A DNA stretch of 6,087 nucleotides, taken from contig CAZQSF010000147.1 in the NCBI GenBank assembly GCA_964595955.1, forward strand, positions 1-6,087, given 5' to 3'. Each line of letters begins with the position of its first letter. Positions within the stretch are counted from its first letter, which is position 1. A program made the position numbers and the translations under genes. The notes under the pieces are model-generated. The model saw only the letters and a list, made by a program, of their open reading frames with translations. It was not told the origin of the DNA and did no database searches. This document shows, one piece after another, positions 6,049 through 6,087 of the stretch. This stretch comes from JAJDFU01 sp964595955 (GTDB lineage Bacteria > Bacteroidota > Bacteroidia > Chitinophagales > Saprospiraceae).

Positions 6049-6087
6049 ATGAGAATGACGCATGAAACCCGCCTCTTTTTCGCCTAC
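6049..6087 (+). CDS. Possible start of a further gene, truncated by the window edge
   Basis: An ATG at 6049, 15 bases after the peptidase stop, opens a frame still open at the window end (13 codons, MRMTHETRLFFAY). An in-frame ATG at 6055 and a different-frame ATG at 6062 (MKPASFSP) are equally plausible starts, so even the frame is uncertain. No terminator lies between the peptidase and this point, so a co-transcribed downstream gene is plausible, but 39 bases cannot establish it or its product. Confidence 0.3.
   Translation, partial: MRMTHETRLFFAY

Overview
The window looks like a chromosomal segment of a fairly GC-rich member of the Bacteroidota, possibly Saprospiria (Lewinella/Phaeodactylibacter-like). 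The phylum call rests on three things seen in the sequence. A secreted protease ends in a type IX secretion system (T9SS) type A sorting domain. Promoter-like boxes resemble the Bacteroidota -7 element TAnnTTTG. The protein start sites lack obvious Shine-Dalgarno sequences. The class-level guess is inference from style and base composition only.

Layout, left to right: (1) the 3' end of a 5S rRNA gene, closing an rrn operon, with a strong intrinsic terminator (1-103); (2) a small four-helix membrane protein of unknown function (205-675, +); (3) a self-cleaving-type S24 (LexA/CI-like) transcriptional regulator (792-1523, +), preceded by an AT-rich promoter region carrying interleaved inverted repeats; (4) a hairpin terminator between convergent genes (1569-1594); (5) rlmB, a 23S rRNA 2'-O-methyltransferase, on the minus strand (2341-1595); (6) a 146-bp divergent intergenic region; (7) a very large secreted M36 (fungalysin-type) metallopeptidase with an inserted PA domain, a DUF11-like domain, a beta-sandwich domain and a T9SS tail (2488-6033, +); (8) the possible first codons of another gene running off the right edge.

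The genes do not form one pathway. They are mostly single transcription units separated by terminators or divergent promoters. rlmB next to an rrn operon is thematically consistent with ribosome biogenesis, but it is on the opposite strand and not co-transcribed with it. I see no mobile element, CRISPR array, tRNA or obvious defence system, and most of the window is ordinary core/secretome content. The observations most worth a second look are the dyad-rich promoter of the orphan S24 regulator, the nearly leaderless arrangement of rlmB, and the multi-domain T9SS peptidase.
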